A DNA stretch of 64,000 bases from Archivesica marissinica (lineage: Eukaryota > Mollusca > Bivalvia > Venerida > Vesicomyidae): positions 45,074,601 to 45,138,600 of the forward strand of contig CM026398.1 in NCBI GenBank assembly GCA_014843695.1. Direction: 5' to 3'. A program made the position numbers and the translations under genes. The notes under the pieces were generated by a model. It had not been told where the DNA came from. It searched no databases and saw nothing but the letters and a program-made list of their open reading frames with translations. Shown in pieces: positions 14,323 to 25,940 of this stretch (within the stretch, counting starts at the first letter, position 1; each line of letters opens with the position of its first letter).

Positions 14323-14875
14323 GACGTTCACGATGCCTTAAATAATTTGATAGTGGATCTATTGAAACAGTGTACATTTTATTTTATAATAAGTTCACAT
14401 TATTTTAATGGCATATATTGTTAAATTCAAAATTGATGGTTTTCCAGATTGCTTTTTGCTTTCAATGAAACCGTTTTACAAACTGCTGTTGAAATTGAAA
14501 AAAAATCAATTTATGGAGCAATAGATTATAATACTTTTATAATTGTACCAATTTATTTCTTATATCTGTGAAGCAATGTCAATAAATAAGTAAAAAGACA
14601 AACTGATGGGTTACGCCCCATTTGAGAGCAATAAATGGCAGACTTGAAAGTGAACGCTTGTTTTATCTTTTATCTTTACGATATAAAATTCAGTTATCTG
14701 TCTGGAAAGTGTTAATTGCTTGATTTAGCCAGTTATCGACATCTGTATACATGATTTATTTCCACAGTATTTGTATAGGCTGTCGGTATATAATATTGCA
14801 TTACGAACACTGAAAACAAATATGGACACGCTATGACAATGAACACAACTATATATTGCAGACTGACATATACAT
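14323..14875. other. No gene recognised
   Basis: AT-rich unique sequence between the 19-bp array and a SINE. I see no open frame or repeat of note. Confidence 0.5.
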
Positions 14876-15165
14876 GTGTGTTTTACGTTTATTTATCGTC
14901 GCTACCGGTTGCCCATATGAGCAACGCCTCCTGGAGAGATTAGTCATTTTAGATTGTTGGAGGATAGTGCAATGATACAGACAGAGACCCATTCCAGAGT
15001 CTCCTCTTGTTATTTTACGTGCACGGTGTACAGCACTGACACGAGACCTCGGTTTAAAGTCCCATCTGAAATACTGTTAATTTTATTAGGGTCAGACGGG
15101 GGATCGAACCTGCGACCCCTGGATTACCAGTCCAGCGTGTTACCACTGGGCTAAGGATCCGTCTG
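14876..15165 (-). mobile_element. SINE type C
   Basis: Full-length reverse-oriented copy: tail first (TTACGTTTATTTATCGTCGC, CTACCGGTTGCCCATATGAG), head last (GGATCGAACCTGCGACCCC, ACCAGTCCAGCGTG, GGATCCGTC). The anticodon-like arm is intact with loop CTGGTAA. Confidence 0.88.
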
Positions 15166-15263
15166 TCTGACATATAAGACAATTGTATAATGAATGGCAA
15201 TGTACGTGTACATGTATTATAGTTTGTGATATTGTTATGAATGCTCAACGATGAGACTTCTGT

Positions 15264-15509
15264 TTAACTCTTTCACCGCCAATGTCGCATAAAAGCGACT
15301 TTGTAAAAAAGTAGAAAACCCGATCGGACAGAACAGAACATGCCGTCTGATCAGGCTATATGCTGATTGCTCTTCAGACAGTGGAGCTGAAGCACCTGTC
15401 CGAATAACAAACAACATAGATCATGATCAGACGCGGCGCTACGCCGCGGCTGATCTGGATCTATGTTGTTTGCACATGCTCTGAATTTATTCGGCGCTGA
15501 AAGAGTTAA
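15264..15509. mobile_element. TTAA hairpin MITE, copy 1
   Basis: A 246-bp element bounded by TTAA. Terminal inverted repeats are TTAACTCTTTCACCGCC on the left and, read inward from the right, TTAACTCTTTCAGCGCC (one mismatch). A long internal hairpin lies at about 15408-15472, with arms CAAACAACATAGATC and GATCTATGTTGTTTG around a GC-rich core. TTAA target sites and CTTT-type ends are typical of piggyBac-related non-autonomous elements. It has no coding capacity. Reverse orientation relative to the copy at 41328-41573, which has the same length. Confidence 0.85.
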
Positions 15510-15518
15510 ATGCTTCAG

Positions 15519-15675
15519 CTTTATTTATTTTACAACGACGACACACGTTTCACAACGTATATCAATCACTCTCGTTGGCGTGGATGAAACATTAATGTGT
15601 TGTCATTCGTGTGGGAGAAAACCAGAGTACCCGGAGAAAATCCACCTGTCCGATCTGGCGACCACCGTACCATGA
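15519..15675 (-). mobile_element. SINE type B, head missing
   Basis: Reverse-oriented. The tail (TATTTATTTTACAACGACGA), AATCACTCTCGTTGGCG, the core CGTGTGGGAGAAAACCAGAG and TCCGATCTGGCGACCACCGT are present. The tRNA-like head is absent beyond 15675. It begins 9 bp from the end of the hairpin MITE. Confidence 0.8.
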
Positions 15676-15824
15676 CACTTAAAATAAGGATTACAACTTG
15701 TATTGTAAACACATTCTTAGCTTCCAAGTAGAGACTGCTACTTAGTTTTATGGAATACTTTGTGATGATATCTGGTTTAATCTTTATTAAAAACTCATCC
15801 ATATACATTACATAAAAATATACA

Positions 15825-16046
15825 GTGGAAGTTGTGATAGCGCGTTCGCTTCAAGTGCGAATGATCCGGGGTTCGAGCCTCGCTGGAGCCGTTACGATTA
15901 TGCCCTTAGGCAAGGCATTTAATTTCCACGTTGCCACTTCTCTCTCCCTCGTGGCGATGGATTCCATCAGGAATGAGGTCTCGAGAGCGATTAATATAAC
16001 TTATAACAACTTGTTTCGCAATCGAGCTAAAATAAATTTGTATAAT
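15825..16046 (+). mobile_element. SINE type A
   Basis: Near full-length, with the head shortened by about 10 bp at the A box (GATAGCGCGTTCGCTTC). B box GGTTCGAGCCTC, body TTAGGCAAGGCATTTAAT, tail TTTCGCAATCGAGC. A short ATACAGTG occurs on both sides (about 15820 and 16068), a possible target-site duplication. Confidence 0.85.
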
Positions 16047-16619
16047 AAAAACAACAGAATTAACATACAGTGAGTCACGGTGATACAGTGATACATGTAA
16101 CTACAGAACAATGAAATACATCAGTGAGTTACTGCTCCTGAATACTCCATAAACGTAGATATGTTCTACTAAGTGTTTTCCTCTGTTTTTATCGTTGTTT
16201 CCTTTGCACAACATGCTATCAATTTTATTCCACTATCACTTGTTATAATTATTATATTACTATATCGCGACAGATCTTGTACAGTATATACAATAGGTAC
16301 GTATTTGTAAAAGAATGTTATAAGTTAATTAACAGGATTTTGATAAAATCACATTTATCATACCACAGCATCTGGTTAGGGAACAACAGTAAAAACAAAG
16401 GATTATAACTCTAACTAAAAGGACATGTGTACAGGTAGTAGAAAATAAGAGATGTCTCTCATCCATCAAGGTATTGACAACACAATACCAAGAATATATA
16501 GTTGCTATTGTTCTTATTAAATGTGAAGTCAAATGCAGAGCTTTCAAACACTGAACTTCCGACCTATTGCCCGCCCAACCATGCGCCGGCCCGCACAACC
16601 GACCGCCCGGCCGCGCACG
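16047..16619. other. No gene recognised
   Basis: Unique sequence. A GC-rich patch at 16558-16620 rich in CCG/GCCCG contrasts with the AT-rich surroundings and may be the head of the diverged SINE that follows. Confidence 0.45.
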
Positions 16620-16699
16620 AGAGGTTTTGAGCTCGAACCACACGCCAGAACCTATGTGGTGGTGTCTTTATGCAAGACTGCCTGTTCTCTCTCTCTCTC

Positions 16700-16769
<70 letters not shown>

Positions 16770-16835
16770 GAGCAATTAAACTGCAGTAACTCTAAGAACC
16801 TTTTTTTCGCTATCAAACTAAAATAAATTTCTATA
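16620..16835 (+). mobile_element. Diverged SINE type A-like element
   Basis: A B-box-like GAGCTCGAACCACACG, then TTTATGCAAGACTGCC corresponding to the type A body, and an end (TCGCTATCAAACTAAAATAA then ATTTCTATAAA) matching the type A tail. Its middle is replaced by a CT microsatellite at exactly the place where type A normally has CTTCTCTCTCCCTCG. Confidence 0.6.
16686..16767. repeat. (CT)n microsatellite inside SINE
   Basis: About 80 bp of nearly pure CT with two CCT interruptions, grown from the CT-rich motif of the SINE body. A similar expansion on the opposite strand occurs at 58328-58388. Confidence 0.95.
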
Positions 16836-17129
16836 AATCATTACAGGTAATTAGTGTTATTAGTCATCTATTGTATTTAAGTAGCAACACTATATACATA
16901 TATTATTACTAGTTGATATTTACAGATTGATGAGATGGGAATAAATGGGTAAATTTGAATGTCAAAGAGAACATTAAACGTAACAACTACCATGTGTTCG
17001 TAAGATGATATAACATACTAATTATAACATGCATATTGTGTCGGAATCTTAGTTTATGCAAATTTATTATGACAGCCCAGCGAAAATGTGGTTTCCCTAA
17101 TCCAACACTCTCTCTTACATATGCAATAT

Positions 17130-18140
17130 AGTATTGATAACCAGCAAATCAGAGAAGTTGCTTGGAGTACAGGATTCATTAAAATGGGACTCGCATATAA
17201 ATTATATTATGAAAAAGATTTCAACTAACATTTGGCTATTAGGTAAAATACGGTATATTGTCGATCTGAACTACAGAATACTTTACTACAAGGCATATAT
17301 CCAACAACAATTTGCTTATTATTGTCTCATATGGTGAAACACCACCAAACAACATATTGACACACATTATATTTCTTTGCGTGAAACAATGTCTGAAATT
17401 AGTATAATGACTTTTGACCAACGTTTCAAAAAGCAGTAACAATGTACACAAGTATGCATAATCTTGTAACGAATTATTTGAATGAACATTTTCAATTAAG
17501 ACATCGCAATACAGTTACTTCAGATATGACATTGAGATATGCTTCAAATATGGATCTCTATATTCCAAGACCTAGATGTGAAATGTACAAGAAATCGTTA
17601 GAATACCCTGGTCCAAATATATGGAATTGTCTACCACTGGAAATTAAGACGCCCAGAGCTTTAAATATGTTCAAGACAAAATGTAAATTATGGATACAAC
17701 AACTTTTTAATCCGTAGACATTAGAACGTTATATATATATATAACATGATTGTCATTCAATATACTTATGTCATATATATATACATATATATAATGATTG
17801 TCATTCAATATGCTTATGTCGTTTTATATTTCGATAACATTACCTGATTTGTTTAAGTTACATTGTGCAACATTATACATGTATATTGCATGGCGTAACT
17901 GTGTACTTTGTTTAAGTTACATTGTATAACATTATACATGTATATTGCATGGCGTAACTGTGTACTTTGTTTAAGTTACATTGTATAACATTATACATGT
18001 ATATTGCATGGCGTAACTGTGTACTTTGGTTAAGTTACATTGTGCAACATTATACATGTATATTGCATGGCGTAACTGTGTACTTTGGTTATAATTATTG
18101 TCTATGTGTAACAAAATCATGTATATAGGGTTAGCTTTCA
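17130..18140 (+). mobile_element. Decayed LINE, reverse transcriptase C-terminal part and 3' UTR
   Basis: The frame from 17134 reads KLLGVQDSLKWDSHINYIMK, then KISTNIWLLGKIRYIVDLN and RILYYKAYIQQ, the pattern at the end of non-LTR retrotransposon reverse transcriptases. After a stop and frameshifts (about 17337-17440) a second frame gives MTLRYASNMDLYIPRPRCEM, then KSLEYPGPNIWNCLPLEIKT and LNMFKTKCKLWIQQL, typical of the LINE C-terminus, ending at a stop at 17715. It is 5'-truncated and inactive. The 3' UTR contains a 59-bp unit in four tandem copies; the sister copy at 41828-42327 has one. Confidence 0.8.
17845..18088. repeat. 59-bp tandem repeat, four copies, in LINE 3' UTR
   Basis: The unit contains GTTTAAGTTACATTGTATAA, CATTATACATGTATATTGC and ATGGCGTAACTGTGTACTTT. 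Copies differ at TGTATAAC/TGTGCAAC and TTTGTT/TTGGTT. A single copy of the unit is present in the sister LINE (about 41945-42005, minus strand). Confidence 0.93.
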
Positions 18141-18158
18141 TGCGTACTCCGCCGCGAG

Positions 18159-18433
18159 TGTGTGTTTACGTTTACTTATCGGCGCTACCGGTTACCCATA
18201 TGAGCGACGCCTCCTGAAGAGATTAGTCATTTTAGATTTGTTGGAAGATGGTGCAATGATACAGACAAGCCCCATTCCAGAGTCTCCTCTGGTTCTTTTA
18301 CGTGCACGGTGTAAAGCACCGACACGAGACCTCGGTATGAAGTCCCAACTGAAAGACTGTTTATTTTATTACGGTCAGACGGGGGATCGAACCTGCGATC
18401 CCTGTATTAACTACTGGACTACAGATCCGTCTG
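18159..18433 (-). mobile_element. SINE type C
   Basis: Reverse-oriented near full-length copy: tail TTACGTTTACTTATCGGCGC, body CCAGAGTCTCCTCTGG and CAACTGAAAGACTG, head GGATCGAACCTGCGATCCC. The anticodon arm is partly deleted (TGTATTAACTACTGG). Confidence 0.85.
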
Positions 18434-18744
18434 TCCCCGCGCGTGTATCATGAATAACAACATGTAAGGTACATATATACAGCTATATCTCACATTATAT
18501 GGAATCCTACTTTCGCGTTTGAGAGTTTGCAGACCGCAAAGTAACTGTTTATTGCTTCGAATTGTTCCAAGTGTGTCTGTGATAATATGTCTCATAAGAA
18601 TTCAAAATGAATGTCATTGTACTTTTATTTGCAATGTACTTTGTGACATCATTATGTGTTTAATGCATGGAGCTAAAATAATGATTAAAACTTCATTTCT
18701 ATCGATATTATGCATTGAAATATCACTAATTATTTTCATAAAGT
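18434..18744. other. Intergenic; fragment related to the 52.7-kb MITE
   Basis: 18500-18555 (ATCCTACTTTCGCGTTTGAG, then GCAAAGTAACTGTTTA) resembles 53028-53075 (ATCCTGCTTTCACTTTTGAG, then AAAAGCACTGTTTA) inside the MITE at 52651-53177. I infer a degenerate relative of that element. No gene is seen. Confidence 0.4.
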
Positions 18745-21020
18745 CAGTGTACATAACGTACTATTTATACGCACTATCTAGAACGCACTATTTATACACA
18801 CTATATATAACGCACTATCTATAACACACTATTTATACGCACTATCTATAACGCACTATTTATACACACTATATATAGCACACTATTTATACGCACTATA
18901 TATAACGCACTATTTATACGCACTATCTAGAACGCACTATTTATACACACTATATATAGCGCACTATCTATACGCACTATCTATAACACACTAGTTATAC
19001 GCACTATCTATAACGCACTAGTTATACACACTATATATAACGCACTATTTATACGCACTGTATATAGCACACTATTAATACGCACTATCTATAACGCATT
19101 ATTTATACACACTATATATAACGCACTATTTATACACACTGTATATAACGCACTATTTATACACACTGTATATAACGCACTATTTATACACACTGTATAT
19201 AACACACTATATATAGCACACTATTTATACACACTGTATATAACGCACTATTTATACACACTGTATATAACGCACTATTTATACACACTGTATATAACGC
19301 ACTATTTATACACACTATTTATACGCACTATTTATACACACTGTATATAACACACTATTTATACACACTATATATAACACACTATTTATACGCACTATTT
19401 ATACACACTATATATAACACACTATTTATACGCACTATTTATACACACTATATATAACACACTATTTATACGCACTATTTATACACACTATATATAACAC
19501 ACTATTTATACGCACTATTTATACACACTATATATAACACACTATTTATACACACTATTTATACACACTGTATATAACACACAATTTATATACACTATAT
19601 ATAACACACAATTTATACACACTATTTATACGCACTATTTATACACACTATATATAACACACTATTTATACACACTATTTATACACACTATTTATACGCA
19701 CTATTTATACGCACTATTTATACACACTATATATAACACACTATTTATACACACTGTATATAACACACTATTTATACACACTATATATAACACACTATTT
19801 ATACACACTATATATAACACACTATTTATACACACTATATATAACACACTATTTATACACACTATATATAACACACTATTTATACACACTATATATAACG
19901 CACTATTTATACGCACTATTTATACGCACTATTTATACACACTGTATATAATGCACTATTTATACGCACTATATATAACGCACTATTTATACGCACTATT
20001 TATACGCACTATTTATACGCACTATTTATACACACTATATATAACACACTATTTATACACACTATATATAGCACACTATTTATACACACTATATATAACA
20101 CACTATTTATACACACTATATATAACACACTATTTATACTTATACACACTATATATAACACACTATTTATACACACTATATATAACGCACTATTTATACA
20201 CACTATATATAACGCACTATTTATACACACTATATATAACGCACTATTTATACACACTATATATAACACACTATTTATACACACTATTTATACACACTGT
20301 ATATAACACACTATTTATACACACTGTATATAACACACTATTTATACACACTATATATAACACACTATTTATACACACTATATATAACACACTATTTATA
20401 CACACTGTATATAACACACTATTTATACACACTATTTATACACACTGTATATAACACACTATTTATACACACTGTATATAACGCACTATTTATACACACT
20501 GTATATAACGCACTATTTATACACACTATATATACACACTCTCTATAACACACTATTTATATGCACTATTTATACGCACTGTATATAACACACTATTTAT
20601 ACACACTATTTATACACACTATTTATACGCACTATTTATACGCACTGTATATAACACACTATTTATACACACTGTATATAATGCACTATTTATACACACT
20701 ATATATAACACACTATTTATACACACTGTATATAACACACTATTTATACGCACTATTTATACGCACTATATATATAACGCACTATTTATACACACTATAT
20801 ATAACACACTATTTATACACACTATATATAACACACTATTTATACACACTGTTTATAACACACTATTTATACGCACTATTTATACACACTGTATATAACA
20901 CACTATTTATATGCACTGTATATAACGCACTATTTATACGCACTATATATAACGCACTATTTATACACACTATATATAGCACACTATTTATACGCACTAT
21001 ATATAACGCACTATTTATAC
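18745..21020. repeat. 27-bp minisatellite, about 80 copies
   Basis: The basic unit is ACTATTTATACAC plus ACTATATATAACAC (13 + 14 bp). Runs of the 13-bp half-unit with CGC also occur (for example 19905-20035), so the array is a mosaic of 13/14-bp subunits. Variants are ATAGCAC, GTATATAA and CGC/CAC. Frames on both strands stay open over stretches with pure 27-bp period and give Tyr-rich pseudo-peptides. Confidence 0.95.
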
Positions 21021-21046
21021 GACGATAAATAAACGTAAAACACAGT
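21021..21046 (+). mobile_element. 3' tail fragment of a type C/D SINE
   Basis: CGACGATAAATAAACGTAAA followed by ACACAG is the last part of the type C/D tail. It is fused directly to the end of the 27-bp array, so the rest of that SINE has been lost or replaced by the array. Confidence 0.7.
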
Positions 21047-21057
21047 TCTCTTGATTA

Positions 21058-21299
21058 GTCGATTAGCGCAGTGGTTAGTGCGCTCACTTCTCATCAATGA
21101 AACCCAGGTTCAATCTTCAGACCGGGAAGTATGTAATATGGTACGGTGGTCGCCAGATCGGGCAGGTGGGTTTTCTCCTGGTACTCTGGTTTCCTCCCAC
21201 ACGAATGACCACATTTACGCTATCATCCGCACCAACGAGAGTGCTTAATATAAGTTGTTAAAACTTGCTTCACAATTGTTGTAAAATAAATCAAGTTTA
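21058..21299 (+). mobile_element. SINE type B
   Basis: Full length. Head GTCGATTAGCGCAGTGGTTA, anticodon-like loop in CACTTCTCATCAATG (Glu-CTC-like in consensus), B box AGGTTCAATC (diverged). Core GGTGGGTTTTCTCCTGGTAC and GGTTTCCTCCCACACGAATG. Tail AACTTGCTTCACAATTGTTG then TAAAATAAATCAAGTTTA. Confidence 0.88.
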
Positions 21300-21645
21300 A
21301 GCTTACGCTAGTTAGTATCACGCCTGATCGATACCCTAGAATTATCTATTGATATCTCTTCATGAAAGTCAAATTGACCAGTTGACTGATTTGGGTTGCC
21401 TTTGAGTATATAGATTGTACGCTTATTCAAGCAAATGTGTGCATGTAGTTTAACAGTTTATACATTTGGGATATATTAAAATGCTACTATTATTTAACTA
21501 CTTTGATAACAGTTTGGTTCCTTCGATAGTCTACACTTTCCGTGAAAAAAATAGGTAATTGGTCTTGTTTTACAACCATAGCAACAAGTTACATGTCTAT
21601 GAATGCTTGGTTTCTTTGAATATCGGCCATTTCCATAAAACACCT
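21300..21645. other. No gene recognised
   Basis: Unique AT-rich sequence between a SINE and a 16-bp array. Nothing identifiable. Confidence 0.5.
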
Positions 21646-22590
21646 ATCTCACTATACATCTAGATCACTTTACACCTAGATCACTATACACCTAGATCAC
21701 TATATACCTAGATCACTATGCACCTAGATCACTATACACCTAGATCACTATACACCTAGATCACTATACACCTAGATCACTATACATCTAGATCACTATA
21801 CACCTAGATCACTATGCACCTAGATCACTATACACCTAGATCACTTTACACCTAGATCACTATACATCTAGATCACTATACACCTAGATCACTATACACC
21901 TAGATCACTATACACCTAGATCACTATACATCTAGATCACTATACACCTAGATCACTATACACCTATCTCACTCTACACCTATCTCAATATAGACATATC
22001 TCAATATATACCTATATCAATATATACCTATATCAATATATACCTATATCAATATATACCTATATCAATCTAGATCAATATATACCTAGATCACTATATA
22101 TACCTATATCAATATATACCTAGATCACTATATATACCTATATCACTATATACCTATATCAATATATATATACCTATATCAATATACACCTATATCAATA
22201 TATACCTAGATCACTATATATACCTATATCAATATATACCTATATCACTATATATACCTATATCAATATATACCTATATCAATCTAGATCAATATATACA
22301 TAGATCACTATATATACCTAGATCACTATATATACCTATATCAATATATACCTAGATCACTATATATACCTAGATCACTATATATACCTATATCAATATA
22401 TACCTAGATCACTATATATACCTATATCACTATATACCTATATCAATATATATATACCTATATCAATATACACCTATATCAATATATACCTAGATCACTA
22501 TATATACCTATATCAATATATACCTAGATCACTATATATACCTATATCAATATATACCTATATCAATATATACCTATATCACATTGTGAA
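21646..22590. repeat. 16-bp minisatellite with two subfamilies, about 59 copies
   Basis: 21646-21965 consists of ACCTAGATCACTATAC units. From about 21990 to 22590 the units become CCTATATCAATATATA with interspersed CTAGATCACTATATATA units. The change is gradual (CTATCTCACTCTACAC, ATCTCAATATAGAC at 21966-22010), so one family diversified along the array. A block of about 190 bp recurs near 22060-22250 and 22275-22525, a higher-order duplication. Confidence 0.93.
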
Positions 22591-22905
22591 ATAAGCGAAA
22601 TCATTGTCAGCACCGCAGTAACTGCGGTCAGAGGCACGGGATTAGTTGGATCTCTTGTTCAAGTGCCACATATAGCCGTATGCATGAATGGTGTAGCTAC
22701 ATAATAAAACAAGTGTTTGGTTAGTTACTAGCAGATGCATGCTATACGCCAATATACCTTATAACGATTCATACAGATTTGTACTTCCTTACACTTGAAA
22801 TGCAATAATCTATTTCTGTACTGTCTTTATTTGTCTCGACTGTTTTATTAGAAACAATAAAATTGCTTGTAATCACGATTTTGAATGACAACTAAATTAT
22901 AATCC
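22591..22905. other. No gene recognised
   Basis: Unique sequence separating the 16-bp and 42-bp arrays. I see no open frame or transposon signature. Confidence 0.5.
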
Positions 22906-24330
22906 TGCTTGAAACCATCATACAAGCTTCCATGCAGCAGGTGTACTATATAGAAACCATCATACAAGCTTCCATGCAGCAGGGGTACTATATAGAAACC
23001 ATCATACACACGTCCATACAGCAGGTGTACTATATAGAAACCATGATACACACGTCCATACAGCAGGTGTACTATATAGAAACCATCATACACACGTCCA
23101 TACAGCAGGTGTACTATATAGAAACCATCATACAAGCTTCCATACAGCAGGTGTACTATATAGAAACCATCATACAAGCTTCCATGCAGCAGGTGTACTA
23201 TATAGAAACCATCATACAAGCTTCCATACCGCAGGTGTACTATATAGAAACCATCATACACACGTCCATACAGCAGGTGTACTATATAGAAACCATCATA
23301 CACACGTCCATACAGCAGGTGTACTATATAGAAACCATCATACAAACTTCCATACAGCAGGTGTACTATATAGAAACCATGATACAAGCTTCCATACAGC
23401 AGGTGTACTATATAGAAACCATGATACAAGCTTCCATACAGCAGGTGTACTATATAGAAACCATCATACACACGTCCATACAGCAGGTGTACTATAGAAA
23501 CCATGATACAACTTCCATACAGCAGGTGTACTATATAGAAACCATCATACAAACTTCCATACAGCAGGTGTACTATATAGAAACCATGATACACACGTCC
23601 ATACAGCAGGTGTACTATATAGAAACCATCATACACACGTCCATACAGCAGGTGTACTATATAGAAACCATGATACACACGTCCATACAGCAGGTGTACT
23701 ATATAGAAACCATCATACACACGTCCATACAGCAGGTGTACTATATAGAAACCATCATACAAGCTTCCATACAGCAGGTGTACTATATAGAAACCATCAT
23801 ACAAACTTCCATACAGCAGGTGTACTATATAGAAACCATCATACACACGTCCATACAGCAGGTGTACTATATAGAAACCATCATACACACGTCCATACAG
23901 CAGGTTACTATATAGAAACCATCATACAAGCTTCCATACAGCAGGTGTACTATATAGAAACCATCATACAAACTTCCATACAGCAGGTGTACTATATAGA
24001 AACCATGATACACACGTCCATACAGCAGGGGTACTATATAGAAACCATCATACACACGTCCATACAGCAGGTGTACTATATAGAAACCATGATACACACG
24101 TCCATACAGCAGGTGTACTATATAGAAACCATCATACACACGAACCACAACACACCCAACACAACAAAAAACCACAACACACTCCATACAGCAGGTGTAC
24201 TATATAGAAACCATCATACAAGCTTCCATACAGCAGGTGTACTATATAGAAACCATCATACACACTTCCATACAGCATGTGTACTATATATAAACCATCA
24301 TACACACTTCCATACAGCAGGTGTACTATA
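22906..24330. repeat. 42-bp minisatellite, about 33 copies
   Basis: The unit contains GTACTATATAGAAACCATCA, then TACACACGTCC and ATACAGCAG. The variable part is ACACACGTCC, ACAAGCTTCC or ACAAACTTCC, and ATCATAC or ATGATAC, shuffled between units. Non-repeat DNA interrupts at about 24140-24183 (CGAACCACAACACACCCAAC and following). The 14-codon periodic frames on both strands are artefacts of the period. Confidence 0.95.
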
Positions 24331-25290
24331 TATGTTCAATATGTATGTAGTTAAGCATTGTGTATTGTACACACGGGTATATGTTCAATGCGTATGTAGT
24401 TAAGCAGGGTGTATTGTACACACGGGGGTATAAGTTCGATGCGTATGTAGTTAAGCAGGGTGTATTGTACACACAGGTGTATACGTTCAGTGCGTATGTA
24501 GTTAAGCAGGGTGTATTGCACACACAGGGGTATACGTCCAATGCGTATGTAGTTAAGCAGTGTGTATTGTACATACAAGGGTATACGTTTAGTGCGTATG
24601 TAATTAAGCAGGGTGTATTGTACACACATAGGTATACGTCCAATGCGTATGTAGTTAAGCAGTGTGTATTGTACATACAAGGGTATACGTTTAGTGCGTA
24701 TGTAGTTAAGCAGGGTGTATTGTACACACGGGGATATACGTTCAATGTGTATGTAGTTACGCAGGGTGTATTGTACACACGTGGGTATACGTCCAATGTG
24801 TATGTAGTTAAGCAGGGTGTATTATACACACAGGGGTATACGTCCAATGTGTATGTAGTTAAGCAGGGTGTATTATACACACAGGGGTATACGTCCAATG
24901 TGTATGTAGTTAAGCAGGGTGTATTGTACACACAGGGGTATACGTTCAATGTGTATGTAGTTAAGCAGGGTGTATTGTACACACAGGGGTATACGTTCAA
25001 TGTGTATGTAGTTAAGCAGGGTGTATTGTACACACGGGGGTATACGTCAAATGTGTATGTAGTTAAGCAGGGTGTATTATACACACAGGGGTATACGTCC
25101 AATGTGTATGTAGTTAAGCAGGGTGTATTATACACACAGGGGTATACGTCCAATGTGTATGTAGTTAAGCAGGGTGTATTATACACACAGGGGTATACGT
25201 TCAATGTGTATGTAGTTAAGTAGGGTGCTGTGTACACACAGGGATATACGTTCAATGCGTATGTAGTTAAGCAGGGTGTATTATATTAAC
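24331..25290. repeat. 51-bp minisatellite, about 19 copies
   Basis: The unit contains TATGTAGTTAAGCAGGGTGT, then ATTGTACACACAGGGGTATA and CGTTCAATGTG. It joins the 42-bp array with no unique spacer (junction GTACTATATATGTTCAATAT). GCGTATG units occupy the left and GTGTATG units the right; one GCGTATG unit recurs at the extreme right end. Confidence 0.95.
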
Positions 25291-25838
25291 ATGAGAACAA
25301 ATCTTCTACAAATGTTGCATTGGGCTTCATCAACAAATGGCAGTACGCTAGTGTAGTAATACAAGGAGTGAAATACAGTTCGGTGGTACGCAATCATATA
25401 TAAAAAATAATTCTATAAATTATCAAACATTACAGCTCTTACCGTCTAGACCACCGATGGTAATTGTTTCGATAGTTAATAATGCACATGCGAAACTCGC
25501 ACATGCACCTCATACATAAACGTGTCTTACCACATTAAAGAAATAGTAAAAAGTAAAAAGGAAGGATAAACGCACGCTGTTGATAGTAAAGCAAGTTAAA
25601 CGGCGAATTAAACAAAAGCTATGGTGATTTAAGAAACCTAACCGAAGGTTGGCCAATAACATCACTTACAACCACACACGCGCACTCGCAAACCACACAC
25701 AAACCAGCATGGGGAGGTTTTTACACACACAAAAGCAACAGCGAGTTAATTAAAGTGCCCATTTTTACAATATATTGCAATGCTTTATAAATTTCTTTCT
25801 GGATATTTACCTTTTCAATTTTGTTCCCTTTTCAACAG
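25291..25838. other. No gene recognised
   Basis: Least repetitive part of the window. It contains a CA-rich patch (25667-25740). The last bases (TTTTGTTCCCTTTTCAACAG) resemble a pyrimidine tract and a 3' splice site for the candidate exon that follows. Confidence 0.45.
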
Positions 25839-25940
25839 GGATGGTAGCCTTATATTCGTATGATCTTCATCCGAATCGTCGCGTACAGGGGATTAAAATG
25901 CTGCAACAAAGCCTGAATCAATGGTCTTTGAAACAGAACT
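25839..25940 (+). CDS. Candidate internal exon, unknown product
   Basis: A 102-bp interval bounded by a strong-looking 3' splice site (CCCTTTTCAACAG) and a 5' splice site (AACT then GTGAGTAT). Only one of its three forward frames is open. It gives MVALYSYDLHPNRRVQGIKM and then LQQSLNQWSLKQN, with one base left over at each end (phase 1 at both ends, so the exon could be skipped without a frame change). I do not recognise a domain. A second candidate exon lies at 30850, but simple joining does not give its longer frame, so another exon or a different partner would be needed. This is a splice-signal and open-frame argument only; it could be chance. Confidence 0.35.

Noticed and set aside
15235..15417. 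60-codon minus frame
   Set aside because: It lies entirely over the TTAA hairpin MITE.
22906..25290. CRISPR-like array
   Set aside because: The repeats are contiguous without unique spacers, there are no cas genes, and the DNA is eukaryotic.
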